DNA from: Olleya sediminilitoris
Lineage (GTDB): Bacteria; Bacteroidota; Bacteroidia; Flavobacteriales; Flavobacteriaceae
Direction: 5' to 3'
Assembly: GCF_016785945.1 (NCBI RefSeq)
Contig: NZ_JAEMEF010000005.1
Coordinates: 124,001 to 188,000 of the forward strand
DNA length: 64,000 nucleotides
Positions 36,421 to 44,779 of the stretch are shown here, piece after piece. Positions within the stretch are counted from its first letter, which is position 1, and every line of letters begins with the position of its first letter. A model generated the notes under the pieces. It was not told the DNA's origin. It saw only the letters and a program-made list of their open reading frames with translations, and made no database searches. A program made the translations under genes and the position numbers.

Positions 36421-38613
36421 GTGAAAAGCGATTTGCATTCTGCACTAAAAAAGTACTTTGGTTTTGACGAGTTTAAGGGACTCCAAGAACAAGTCATACA
36501 AAGTATTACTAAACAAGACAATACATTTGTTATTATGCCGACTGGTGGAGGTAAAAGTTTATGCTACCAGTTACCAGCTTTGATGCAAGAAGGAACAGCT
36601 ATTGTAGTTTCTCCTTTAATTGCATTAATGAAAAATCAGGTGGATGCCATTCGTGGTATTTCTAATGAAAACGGGATAGCACATGTATTAAATTCATCTT
36701 TAAATAAAACCGAAATAAAACAGGTTAAAGAGGATATTACTAATGGAGTAACCAAGTTATTATATGTTGCACCAGAATCCTTAACTAAAGAAGAAAATGT
36801 CGAGTTTTTAAGAACGGTCAAAATCTCGTTTATGGCAGTAGACGAAGCCCATTGCATTAGTGAATGGGGACATGATTTTAGACCAGAATACCGAAATTTG
36901 AAATCCATAATAAGACGTATTGGTGACAATATACCCATTATTGGTTTGACAGCAACAGCAACACCTAAAGTGCAGGAAGATATCTTGAAAAACTTAGGTA
37001 TGAATGATGCTAACACCTTTAAAGCGTCCTTTAATAGACCTAATTTATACTACGAGATTCGTCCCAAAACTAAAAATGTAGATGCAGATATTATCCGTTT
37101 TGTAAAACAAAACGAGGGTAAGTCTGGTATTATTTATTGTTTAAGTCGTAAACGTGTAGAGGAGTTAGCCCAAGTCTTACAAGTTAACGGTATTAAAGCA
37201 GTCCCTTATCACGCAGGTTTAGATGCCAAAAAACGCTCAAGCCATCAGGATATGTTTTTGATGGAAGATATTGACGTTGTAGTTGCAACCATAGCCTTTG
37301 GTATGGGAATAGATAAGCCTGATGTGCGTTTTGTAATTCATCATGATATACCTAAAAGCATAGAAAGCTACTACCAAGAGACTGGTCGTGCAGGTCGTGA
37401 TGGAGGTGAAGGACACTGTTTAGCCTATTATGCTTACAAGGATATAGAAAAATTAGAAAAATTTATGTCTGGTAAACCTGTTGCAGAGCAAGAGATTGGT
37501 CAAGCTTTGTTACAAGAAGTTGTCGCTTTCGCGGAAACTTCAATATCACGACGAAAATTTATACTTCATTACTTTGGTGAATCTTTTGATAACGAAACAG
37601 GTGAAGGTGGAGATATGGATGACAATATGAGACATCCAAAAGAAAAACAGGAATCTAAAGATGATGTAAAGCTGGTTTTAGAAATTGTAAAAGCTACAAA
37701 CCAAAAATATAAAGCAAAAGAACTTGTTAATGTTATCACAGGTAAATCTAATGCTTTAATTGCCTCTCATAAAACGGATGGTCAACCCTTTTTTGGTAAA
37801 GGAAAAGATAAAGACAAGTCCTATTGGATGGCATTAACGCGTCAAATGTTAGTTGCTGGATTATTAAAAAAAGATATTGAAACCTATGGTGTTATTAAAC
37901 TAAAACCAAAAGGTGAAGACTTTATCGCACAACCAGAATCTTTCATGATGACTAAAGATCATGAGTTTAGTGAAACAGCAGACAACTCTATAATTACCGC
38001 ACAAAGTGGAGGAGGAGCAGTTGTTGATGAGGCTTTAATGACCATGTTAAAAGACTTGCGTAAGTCTAATGCTAAAAAATTAGGCGTACCACCTTTTGTG
38101 ATTTTTCAAGATCCTTCATTAGAAGATATGGCTTTAAAATATCCAATATCTTTAGCCGAACTGTCTAATGTTCATGGAGTAGGAGAAGGTAAAGCTAAAA
38201 AATATGGTAAAGATTTTGTCAAATTAATCGAGAAATATGTTGAAGACAATGATATTATTCGACCAGATGATTTAGTTGTAAAATCAACAGGAAGTAATTC
38301 AGGTTTAAAATTATATATCATTCAAAATGTAGACCGTAAACTACCTTTAACAGATATAGCATCTGCAAAGGGAATGGAAATGTCTGCTTTTATTAAAGAA
38401 ATGGAAGCAATCGTATTTTCTGGGACTAAACTAAATATTGATTATTGGATTAATGATATTTTAGATGAAGACCAGCAAGAAGAGATCCATGATTATTTTA
38501 TGGAGTCTGAAACCGATAAAATAGATGTTGCTATTGACGAGTTTGATGGTGATTATGATGATGAAGAATTACGATTATATCGTATAAAGTTTATCAGTGA
38601 AGTCGCTAACTAA
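36421..38613 (+). CDS. recQ: ATP-dependent DNA helicase RecQ (without the zinc-binding cysteines)
   Basis: 3'-5' DNA helicase for recombination repair. GTG start at 36421. Walker A PTGGGKSLCYQLP (about 41-53), DEAH (AVDEAHCISEWGHDFRP, about 140-156) and helicase motif VI (QETGRAGRDG, about 320-329) are intact. The RQC zinc region that normally reads CRR...C-x2-C-x2-C instead reads SRRKFILHYFGE followed by an acidic linker with no cysteines, so zinc is probably absent. RQC, HRDC and a further acidic C-terminal region make it 730 residues, longer than the E. coli enzyme (about 610). Confidence 0.94.
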   Translation: MKSDLHSALKKYFGFDEFKGLQEQVIQSITKQDNTFVIMPTGGGKSLCYQLPALMQEGTAIVVSPLIALMKNQVDAIRGISNENGIAHVLNSSLNKTEIKQVKEDITNGVTKLLYVAPESLTKEENVEFLRTVKISFMAVDEAHCISEWGHDFRPEYRNLKSIIRRIGDNIPIIGLTATATPKVQEDILKNLGMNDANTFKASFNRPNLYYEIRPKTKNVDADIIRFVKQNEGKSGIIYCLSRKRVEELAQVLQVNGIKAVPYHAGLDAKKRSSHQDMFLMEDIDVVVATIAFGMGIDKPDVRFVIHHDIPKSIESYYQETGRAGRDGGEGHCLAYYAYKDIEKLEKFMSGKPVAEQEIGQALLQEVVAFAETSISRRKFILHYFGESFDNETGEGGDMDDNMRHPKEKQESKDDVKLVLEIVKATNQKYKAKELVNVITGKSNALIASHKTDGQPFFGKGKDKDKSYWMALTRQMLVAGLLKKDIETYGVIKLKPKGEDFIAQPESFMMTKDHEFSETADNSIITAQSGGGAVVDEALMTMLKDLRKSNAKKLGVPPFVIFQDPSLEDMALKYPISLAELSNVHGVGEGKAKKYGKDFVKLIEKYVEDNDIIRPDDLVVKSTGSNSGLKLYIIQNVDRKLPLTDIASAKGMEMSAFIKEMEAIVFSGTKLNIDYWINDILDEDQQEEIHDYFMESETDKIDVAIDEFDGDYDDEELRLYRIKFISEVAN

Positions 38614-38634
38614 TTAATAGTAATTATTACACTT

Positions 38635-38672
38635 AAAAAAAATCTAATAGCTAATCGCTATTAGATTTTTTT
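38635..38672. terminator. Bidirectional terminator after recQ
   Basis: AATCTAATAGC (38641-38651) pairs with GCTATTAGATT, with an A-tract before and a T-tract after. Shared by convergent genes. Confidence 0.85.
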
Positions 38673-39119
38673 TTAATCTGTAGTTTCAATTGGTTTAAAA
38701 ACTAACGTTTGCTTTTTTATAGTTAAAGTTAAACTTTTTATTGTAGATCGTTTGATGCTTTCCACAGTGTCTTTTTCAATTTCAAAATCTATTCTGGTGG
38801 CACTCCCTTTAAATCCAATGTCTATTGGGTCAGATTCAATTTCATTCATGTCAGATTTTAAATCCATTACATAACCATTGCCTTCTACAATTAAATTTGC
38901 TCCAGTTTTAGTTTTTGTATTTAATTTACCAACCACATACGTTTGTAAATAATAATAACCACCCAACTCGTTATAGCCAGCATAAATAACATTAGCATCT
39001 GCAACGCCTAGCGGTTGGTCTTCACTATGTTTTAAAATTGTGTCTATATAATTAGCTTGATCTGCTACTGTTGTATTGTTTGAGTTTTTGCTTCCAAAAA
39101 GCTTACCTAATAATCCCAT
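38673..39119 (-). CDS. Small uncharacterised protein
   Basis: 148 residues, cytoplasmic by appearance: no signal peptide or membrane segment. The N-terminus MGLLGKLFGSKNSNNT looks like an amphipathic anchor-like leader. The rest is predicted beta-rich with alternating polar and hydrophobic residues. I do not recognise the family. It is expressed toward recQ and shares the terminator at 38635-38672. Confidence 0.7.
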   Translation of the reverse strand: MGLLGKLFGSKNSNNTTVADQANYIDTILKHSEDQPLGVADANVIYAGYNELGGYYYLQTYVVGKLNTKTKTGANLIVEGNGYVMDLKSDMNEIESDPIDIGFKGSATRIDFEIEKDTVESIKRSTIKSLTLTIKKQTLVFKPIETTD

Positions 39120-39247
39120 AATTGTTTATAAATGTGTGTCAAATTTAATATAATTAAATAGAATAGGTTTGGGTTAAAAAAAACATAACTCATACCTTAT
39201 AATTTTTAACTTCTTTATACCTTTGCACTTCATTAAAATACAATGTA

Positions 39248-40180
39248 ATGCAAGACGGTTTATACGCAAAATTTAATACTACAAAAGGCGAAATTTTAGT
39301 CGCTTTAGAATTTGAGAAAACTCCTGGAACAGTAGGTAACTTTGTTGCTTTAGCAGAAGGAAATATGGAAAATGAAGTTAAACCACAAGGTACACCTTAT
39401 TATGATGGTTTAAAATTTCATAGAGTTATAGATAACTTTATGATCCAAGGAGGTTGTCCTCAAGGTACAGGATCAGGTAATCCTGGTTATAAATTTGATG
39501 ACGAGTTTCATCCTGATTTAAAACACAGTGGACCTGGTATTTTAAGTATGGCTAATGCAGGACCTGGTACTAACGGAAGTCAGTTTTTTATTACGCATGT
39601 TGCTACAGATTGGTTAGACGGTAATCATACTGTATTTGGTAATGTTGTAGAAGGTCAAGATGTTGTTGATGCTATTGCACAAGGAGATGAAATCACTACT
39701 TTAGAAATTGTTAGAGTTGGTGCTGCTGCAGAACAGTTTAATGCTATTGAAGCGTTTAGAACTTTTGAAGGTGCAAGAGAAAAACGTGAAGCTGCAGAAC
39801 TTGAAGCTAAACGTGCAGAATTAGACAAATTAGCTGCAGGTTTTGAAGAAACTAAAAGTGGTTTACGTTACCAAATTATCCAAAAAGGATCAGGTAAGAA
39901 AGCAGAAAAAGGAAATCAAGTTTCTGTACATTATAAAGGACAATTAGCAGACGGAACTGTTTTTGATAGTTCTTACAAGCGTAATCAACCTTTAGATTTT
40001 CAAGTAGGAGTTGGACAAGTTATTTCTGGTTGGGATGAAGGTATCCAATTATTAAACGTTGGTGATAAAGCACGTTTTGTTATTCCTTCTAACTTAGGTT
40101 ATGGAGCAAGAGGTGCAGGCGGAGTTATTCCACCAAACGCAGTACTTGTTTTTGATGTCGAGTTAGTTGACGTTAAATAA
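39248..40180 (+). CDS. Dual-domain peptidyl-prolyl isomerase (cyclophilin + FKBP)
   Basis: Catalyses proline cis-trans isomerisation. Residues 1-170 are a cyclophilin domain: [21 protein letters not shown] (41-61 region), [12 protein letters not shown] and [15 protein letters not shown] charged helical linker (about 175-205, [14 protein letters not shown]) leads to an FKBP domain (about 205-310: [47 protein letters not shown]). No signal peptide is visible, so probably cytoplasmic. The cyclophilin-then-FKBP order is known in flavobacteria. A lone TACCTTTG (39218-39225) lies 22 bp before the ATG. Confidence 0.93.
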   Translation: MQDGLYAKFNTTKGEILVALEFEKTPGTVGNFVALAEGNMENEVKPQGTPYYDGLKFHRVIDNFMIQGGCPQGTGSGNPGYKFDDEFHPDLKHSGPGILSMANAGPGTNGSQFFITHVATDWLDGNHTVFGNVVEGQDVVDAIAQGDEITTLEIVRVGAAAEQFNAIEAFRTFEGAREKREAAELEAKRAELDKLAAGFEETKSGLRYQIIQKGSGKKAEKGNQVSVHYKGQLADGTVFDSSYKRNQPLDFQVGVGQVISGWDEGIQLLNVGDKARFVIPSNLGYGARGAGGVIPPNAVLVFDVELVDVK

Positions 40181-40202
40181 ATATAAAATATTTTATTATA
40201 TT

Positions 40203-40237
40203 AAAGCCTCATAGATATTATGTCTATGAGGCTTTTT
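40203..40237 (+). terminator. Terminator after the dual-domain isomerase
   Basis: AAAGCCTCATAGA pairs with TCTATGAGGCTTT across a 7-base loop, followed by T-rich sequence. It also shows that an in-frame ATG at 40220 (within the hairpin) is not the start of the next gene. Confidence 0.85.
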
Positions 40238-40249
40238 ATTTATATACTG

Positions 40250-40792
40250 ATGACAGATCAACAACTTCAACTTCTAAAATACCCAATAGGAACCTTTAAT
40301 TGTCCTGATGTAATTACAACTAGTGATATTCAATCTTGGATAGCTATATTAGATCATTTTCCTTCTAGATTAGCACAGATGGTTAATCCTTTAACAGATG
40401 CACAATTGGATACATCATATAGACCAGAAGGTTGGACCATTAGACAGGTAATACATCATGTTGCAGATAGTCACCATCATAGTTATATTAGATTTAAATG
40501 GGCAATGACAGAACAAAATCCGGTTATTAAAGCTTATGAAGAAAATGCTTGGGCTAATCAACATGATTATAACCAACCTATAGCTTTATCAATACTCCAT
40601 ATTAAAGCTGTTCATGCTAAACTAGTCTATTATCTTAAAGGTTTAACTGAAAAAGATTTACAGCGTACTTTTATTCATCCGGAAAGTGGTAATACAGTTT
40701 CTTTAAATCAAAATGTTGGTATTTATGCTTGGCATAGTAATCACCATTATGCGCATATTTATGAATTATTAAAACGTAAAGGTTGGCTTTAG
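40250..40792 (+). CDS. DinB/YfiT-like putative metal-dependent hydrolase
   Basis: 180 residues of the YfiT/DinB four-helix family, which includes bacillithiol-type S-transferases. RPEGWTIRQVIHHVADSHHHS (about 61-81) supplies the first metal His, and WHSNHHYAHI near the end supplies the others. I start at ATG 40250 because upstream in-frame ATGs (40220, 40226) fall in the terminator hairpin. It overlaps the convergent barrel-protein gene by 4 bp. The substrate is unknown. Confidence 0.88.
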   Translation: MTDQQLQLLKYPIGTFNCPDVITTSDIQSWIAILDHFPSRLAQMVNPLTDAQLDTSYRPEGWTIRQVIHHVADSHHHSYIRFKWAMTEQNPVIKAYEENAWANQHDYNQPIALSILHIKAVHAKLVYYLKGLTEKDLQRTFIHPESGNTVSLNQNVGIYAWHSNHHYAHIYELLKRKGWL

Positions 40793-41343
40793 TCATCTAA
40801 AGGTATTGAGAAACCTATAGTTGCTCCACCTATAAATTGCTGAACACTATTTATAAAATAATAAGAGAAGGCAATGTCAAAATTATGTTTTTTACCTAAT
40901 TCTAACCCAACGGAAAAAGGAATGGTTATAAATACACCACTATCATTAATATAAGTAAATGGTGTGACAGTTTTAAAATTTCCGATTGAAGCACCAATTC
41001 CAATTTCAAAATAAGGTGCAACGTATGGTATAGGAGCTGTAATTCTTGTTTTTCCTCCTATTAAAAGACTGTTAGCTGTAGTTTCAAAAGGTTTTTTGTT
41101 TGGATCGTCGCTAGCAGTTGTGAAAATTAAACCAGCATATGGTCTAAAATCTACCCAGTTAGAAACGGTTAACACGTATTCGCCATGTAAATAAAATCCA
41201 TCACCTTCTATGTTTACATCGTCATAAGGAAAACTGTAACCAAACCCAATATTAAAATCTAAAGCTTTATTTTTTATAAATTGGGCCTGTGTTTGAAAAG
41301 CGATAAATAGGAGTATTATGACTAATAGTTGATTTTTTGACAT
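40789..41343 (-). CDS. Outer-membrane beta-barrel protein, uncharacterised
   Basis: 184 residues: signal peptide (LLVIILLFIAFQTQAQ, cleaved about 20), then alternating beta strands with Gly/aromatic girdles (DFNIGFGYSFPY, FRPYAGLIF, VAPYFEIGIGASIG, IGGATIGFSIPL). It resembles small 8-strand barrels. No motif assigns a substrate. Its upstream gene on the - strand is the MFS transporter 21 bp away, so the two may form one unit. Confidence 0.75.
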   Translation of the reverse strand: MSKNQLLVIILLFIAFQTQAQFIKNKALDFNIGFGYSFPYDDVNIEGDGFYLHGEYVLTVSNWVDFRPYAGLIFTTASDDPNKKPFETTANSLLIGGKTRITAPIPYVAPYFEIGIGASIGNFKTVTPFTYINDSGVFITIPFSVGLELGKKHNFDIAFSYYFINSVQQFIGGATIGFSIPLDD

Positions 41344-41364
41344 AGTATTTGGGTTTATTTCTGA

Positions 41365-42534
41365 TTAGTTTTGTTTTCTATTTAAAGTCACTAAGCCTAG
41401 TATTGGACCTATAGCTAAAATAATATATATATAATTAGAGTTAGTATAACTTAATAATAATGTTATGCACTGTAAGCTTATTATGGTAATAAAATAGCCT
41501 AAGCAATTTACAATTGTTAAAGCCGTACCTTTTATGTCTGAAGGAGCTTTTTGTACTACTAATGTTGAAAGTAAAGGTGAGTCAGCTACAACTACCATTC
41601 CCCAAAACATTAAGAAAATAATAAACACTAATTGATTTGAAACAGTAAATAGTAAAGGCGAAACTAAACAACAAACGCCAGACAATAGCAGTGCTAAACT
41701 AGCTGTTTTTTTTTCACCTAAAATTTTAGATACGCTACCAAAAAGCAGACAGGCTAATCCACCAATACCAATAATAAAAAACGAAAGCAACGGTATGTTA
41801 AACACCACTTCAGGATGTATTGTTGTATAGGTTTTTAGCATGATGGGTACAAATGCCCAAAACGTATATAATTCCCACATGTGCCCAAAATATCCGAAAG
41901 CTACAGCCCTAAAAGATTGTTTTTTAAACACTTTAAAGCAGGCCGACCATTCCGTTTTAGCGCCAACTTTACAATACGGACCATTAGGTATAAAAAGTAA
42001 TATTAGTAAACCACCAATTATAGCCAAAATAGAAGTAGTGATAATTACAAGTTTCCATGGGTAACTTGCTGTTAGGTCTTTTAAAATATGCGGAAAAGCT
42101 GTGCCAATAACCAATGCACCAACCAATAAACTTAGTGACTGTCCTAAACCGTCTTTGTAATAATCGGACGCTATTTTCATACCCACAGGATAGATACCTG
42201 CTAAACAAAACCCAGTTAAAAACCTTAGTACTAATAGGCTAGAAAGAGTATGTTGCTCCCAGATAATTAACCCATTAAATAAGGCTCCAAAAATGGCGCT
42301 TATAAAAAATACTTTGGAAGGCGAAAATCGATCGGCTAATGCTAATATTGCAAAAACTAATGTCCCACCAATAAAACCAAATTGTACAGCAGAGGTTAGA
42401 TGCCCTAAAGCATTGGTATTTAGATTAAAACTTATAATCAGGTCATTAATCACACCATTTCCTGCAAACCAAAGTGAGGTACAGCAAAACTGAGACAGAA
42501 CTATAAGGGGTAAAATGTGTTTTGTTTGTTTCAA
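41365..42534 (-). CDS. Major facilitator superfamily transporter
   Basis: 389 residues with about twelve hydrophobic helices. The first loop-like motif (GFIGGTLVFAILALADRFSPSKVF, about 50-75) corresponds to the MFS helix 2-3 signature G-x3-D-R. No substrate-specific motif is seen. FCCTSLWFAGNGVINDL at the N-terminus is like the Cyn/NNP-type MFS members, but this is weak. It lies just before the small barrel gene on the same strand. Confidence 0.87.
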   Translation of the reverse strand: MKQTKHILPLIVLSQFCCTSLWFAGNGVINDLIISFNLNTNALGHLTSAVQFGFIGGTLVFAILALADRFSPSKVFFISAIFGALFNGLIIWEQHTLSSLLVLRFLTGFCLAGIYPVGMKIASDYYKDGLGQSLSLLVGALVIGTAFPHILKDLTASYPWKLVIITTSILAIIGGLLILLFIPNGPYCKVGAKTEWSACFKVFKKQSFRAVAFGYFGHMWELYTFWAFVPIMLKTYTTIHPEVVFNIPLLSFFIIGIGGLACLLFGSVSKILGEKKTASLALLLSGVCCLVSPLLFTVSNQLVFIIFLMFWGMVVVADSPLLSTLVVQKAPSDIKGTALTIVNCLGYFITIISLQCITLLLSYTNSNYIYIILAIGPILGLVTLNRKQN

Positions 42535-42585
42535 TGTAATTAATACAAATTAATTGTAAACTATTTTTGATATGTAAAGCTAATA

Positions 42586-43269
42586 TTAAATACTGATATA
42601 CCAATTTATAGCTAGCCAAAAACGTTGTCTTGTAGATTGGTTAACAAAATCATTAATTCTGTAATCTAAACCAAACTCAAGCTTGTTGTTATCCGTAAAA
42701 ACATAGCCTACATTTGGTAAAACTCTGATTTCTAAATCGTAATTCTCCTTATTTTTAAAACGGTTAAGGTACTCGTTACTAATTTTTAAATACCATTCGT
42801 TTTTATCAACAGATTGACCATTTAAAGGGATGTCAAAAGTAACACGATACCGTAAACGTAATGCCATAGTTTCATTTGAAGCAAAGGTTTGATCTGTTGA
42901 AAATCTGTGACCTAACCTAAAAGCATTAAAACGATTAATAATAGTGAATTGTTGAATGGTTCGTTTTACAATATCTTGATCTCTGAATCTTAATAAAAAA
43001 CCACCAGCAATTGTGTTATTTAAACCTGTTTTTTTTGAGGCTACTATGGCTGCATCAGTATGAACGTAATCATAATTAGTTGTTTGATTGTTTCCAAATT
43101 GACCAGTTTTAAATAATTGTCTAAATTCTGATTTAAAATTTATTTTCCAATTATTTTCTAATGATTTACTAAGGTTAATCGTTGGTAATGTTCCTATATT
43201 ATAAGTGTTTTGTGCTTTTGTGTTAAAACTAAAAACACAACATAGTAATAAGAGGTAAAAAGGCTTCAT
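42586..43269 (-). CDS. DUF2490 outer-membrane beta-barrel protein
   Basis: 227 residues: signal peptide (MKPFYLLLLCCVFSFNTKAQ), then a barrel-like sequence with a DUF2490 layout (LSKSLENNWKINFKSEFRQLF, LRFRDQDIV, HRFSTDQTF, LRLRYRVTFDIPLNG, LEFGLDYRINDFV) ending in an aromatic strand WLAINWYISI. Function unknown. Two bp separate it from the gene at 43272, so they are a coupled pair. Confidence 0.85.
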   Translation of the reverse strand: MKPFYLLLLCCVFSFNTKAQNTYNIGTLPTINLSKSLENNWKINFKSEFRQLFKTGQFGNNQTTNYDYVHTDAAIVASKKTGLNNTIAGGFLLRFRDQDIVKRTIQQFTIINRFNAFRLGHRFSTDQTFASNETMALRLRYRVTFDIPLNGQSVDKNEWYLKISNEYLNRFKNKENYDLEIRVLPNVGYVFTDNNKLEFGLDYRINDFVNQSTRQRFWLAINWYISI

Positions 43270-43271
43270 TA

Positions 43272-43841
43272 TTAAAACTGGATATTATCAGTGTTTCTAA
43301 AAATTATTGTTTTTGTGGATTTTAGTGTGCCTTCTTCATTAAATAAATATTCATAAAGCGCTTTGTCGTTTTTTGTTTTTCCTTTTAAAACTATTTCATA
43401 GTTAGTGGTGATGTTGTTGGGATGTCCAGATTTAAAGAAAGTCAACAATGCTTCCTTTGAGCCAATATATTGGATTTGTATTTTTTTAATCCAATGTTTA
43501 TCAAATTTGGTTTCTAATACATTTGTTATGTTAGCATAGGTTTTAACAGAAATATCGTCTTTATGGGTTTCAACTTCAATATCTTGAAGACTTCCATCCA
43601 TGTTAAACTCAATACTGTATTTTTTGTTTTGATATTTAGTTTTGGCTTCAATGGATTGACCTGTTTCATGTATTTCGTGATACCATTTAACTTGTTTTGA
43701 AGCTAATAATTGATAAACAAACTGTTTAGCTTGATCTGGAACCATATGAACAGAAAGTCTTGATTCTTTTTCAAATTTAGTTTGAGCTATTATTGTATTT
43801 CCTAAAAATAGGAAACAGAAAAGTACACAAAGATTTTTCAT
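43272..43841 (-). CDS. Secreted uncharacterised protein coupled to the DUF2490 gene
   Basis: Starting at ATG 43841 gives a clean signal peptide (MKNLCVLFCFLFLGNTIIAQ) and about 189 residues; an upstream in-frame start at 43862 adds seven residues only. The mature part is a mixed polar beta-rich protein (EIHETGQSIEAKTKYQNKKY, then repeated strands). I do not recognise a family. The arrangement with the DUF2490 gene suggests a shared envelope function. Confidence 0.7.
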   Translation of the reverse strand: MKNLCVLFCFLFLGNTIIAQTKFEKESRLSVHMVPDQAKQFVYQLLASKQVKWYHEIHETGQSIEAKTKYQNKKYSIEFNMDGSLQDIEVETHKDDISVKTYANITNVLETKFDKHWIKKIQIQYIGSKEALLTFFKSGHPNNITTNYEIVLKGKTKNDKALYEYLFNEEGTLKSTKTIIFRNTDNIQF

Positions 43842-43889
43842 TTTAAAAACATTAAATTGCATTACAAATATAACGACAAACTAACAGTT

Positions 43890-44225
43890 ATGAGTGATAC
43901 AATTCAGTTTGAAGATTTTACTAAAGTAGATCTTCGCATAGGAACAATATTAGAAGTTAATGATTTTCCTGAAGCAAGACAGCCAGCGTATCAATTAAAG
44001 ATTGATTTTGGAGATTTAGGAATTAAAAAAACTAGCGCACAAATTACAACGCTATATAATAAAGAACAATTATTACAACGTCAGATTGTTGCTGTGGTTA
44101 ACTTTCCTAAAAAGCAAATCGCAAATTTTATGAGTGAATGTTTAGTATTAGGAGCTGTAAATGGTAAGGATGTTATTTTATTAAATCCAGAACATAAAGT
44201 GCCCAACGGTACCATTGTATCTTAA
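43890..44225 (+). CDS. csaA: CsaA-like tRNA-binding-domain protein
   Basis: 111 residues of the EMAP/Trbp111 OB fold: FEDFTKVDLRIGTILEV (7-23), ARQPAYQLKIDFGDLGIKKTSAQI and the C-terminal FPKKQIANFMSECLVLGA. The family binds tRNA or acts as a SecA-associated chaperone in Bacillus. I start at ATG 43890; an in-frame TTG at 43857 lies upstream, within the divergent region, and adds no conserved residues. A terminator follows at 44236. Confidence 0.93.
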   Translation: MSDTIQFEDFTKVDLRIGTILEVNDFPEARQPAYQLKIDFGDLGIKKTSAQITTLYNKEQLLQRQIVAVVNFPKKQIANFMSECLVLGAVNGKDVILLNPEHKVPNGTIVS

Positions 44226-44235
44226 ATAGAAAATA

Positions 44236-44271
44236 TAAAAAAAGCCTTATCGTTTAGAGAAGGCTTTTTTA
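44236..44271. terminator. Bidirectional terminator after csaA
   Basis: AAGCCTT pairs with AAGGCTT, with A-tract before and T6 after. Serves the + csaA gene and the - DUF3276 gene. Confidence 0.85.
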
Positions 44272-44289
44272 TTTGTTGTTTGTAGGATT

Positions 44290-44694
44290 TTAAATATCAT
44301 CAAAATCTACATCAGTAAATCTACTTTCAGCAGTAGCTTCAGTGGTTGAGGTTGCTTCAGGAGCAGTAGTTGTTACCTGAGGTGTGTCGTATTCTTTTTT
44401 GAAATCTTTTTGGTGACGTTCGCTAATAACTTCATCTCCTTTTTCGTTGATGATGTAATCTGTCATTTCTCTTAAGATGTCATTAAACTCGTTAAAATCT
44501 TCTTTGTACAAATAGATTTTATGTTTTTTGTAATGAAATGATCCATCGTCATTAGTAAACTTTTTACTTTCAGTAATTGTTAAGTAGTAGTCTTCTGCTT
44601 TAGTAGCTCTTACATCAAAAAAATAAGTTCGTCTTCCTGCTCTTAATACTTTCGAAAAAATTTCTTCCTTCTCCATCATCTCGTTATTATGCAT
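44290..44694 (-). CDS. DUF3276 PUR-domain nucleic-acid-binding protein
   Basis: 134 residues: EKEEIFSKVLRAGRRTYFFDVRATKAEDYYLTITESKK (shown in parts, about residues 8-45) is the PUR-alpha-like beta-alpha module of DUF3276, followed by DILREMTDYIINE and a Thr/Glu-rich flexible tail. It probably binds single-stranded DNA or RNA. The start could be ATG 44694 or the internal MM at about 44679; both leave the domain intact. Confidence 0.88.
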   Translation of the reverse strand: MHNNEMMEKEEIFSKVLRAGRRTYFFDVRATKAEDYYLTITESKKFTNDDGSFHYKKHKIYLYKEDFNEFNDILREMTDYIINEKGDEVISERHQKDFKKEYDTPQVTTTAPEATSTTEATAESRFTDVDFDDI

Positions 44695-44779
44695 AATCTA
44701 AATTGTGTTGTTAGTTGTTTCTGATAAACCAAAAATCAAAAAAAAAGTTGAATGCCACAACATTTTAATGTAAATCTTT

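Noticed and set aside
40220-40249. Earlier start for the DinB-like gene
   Set aside because: It falls in the terminator hairpin of the previous gene.
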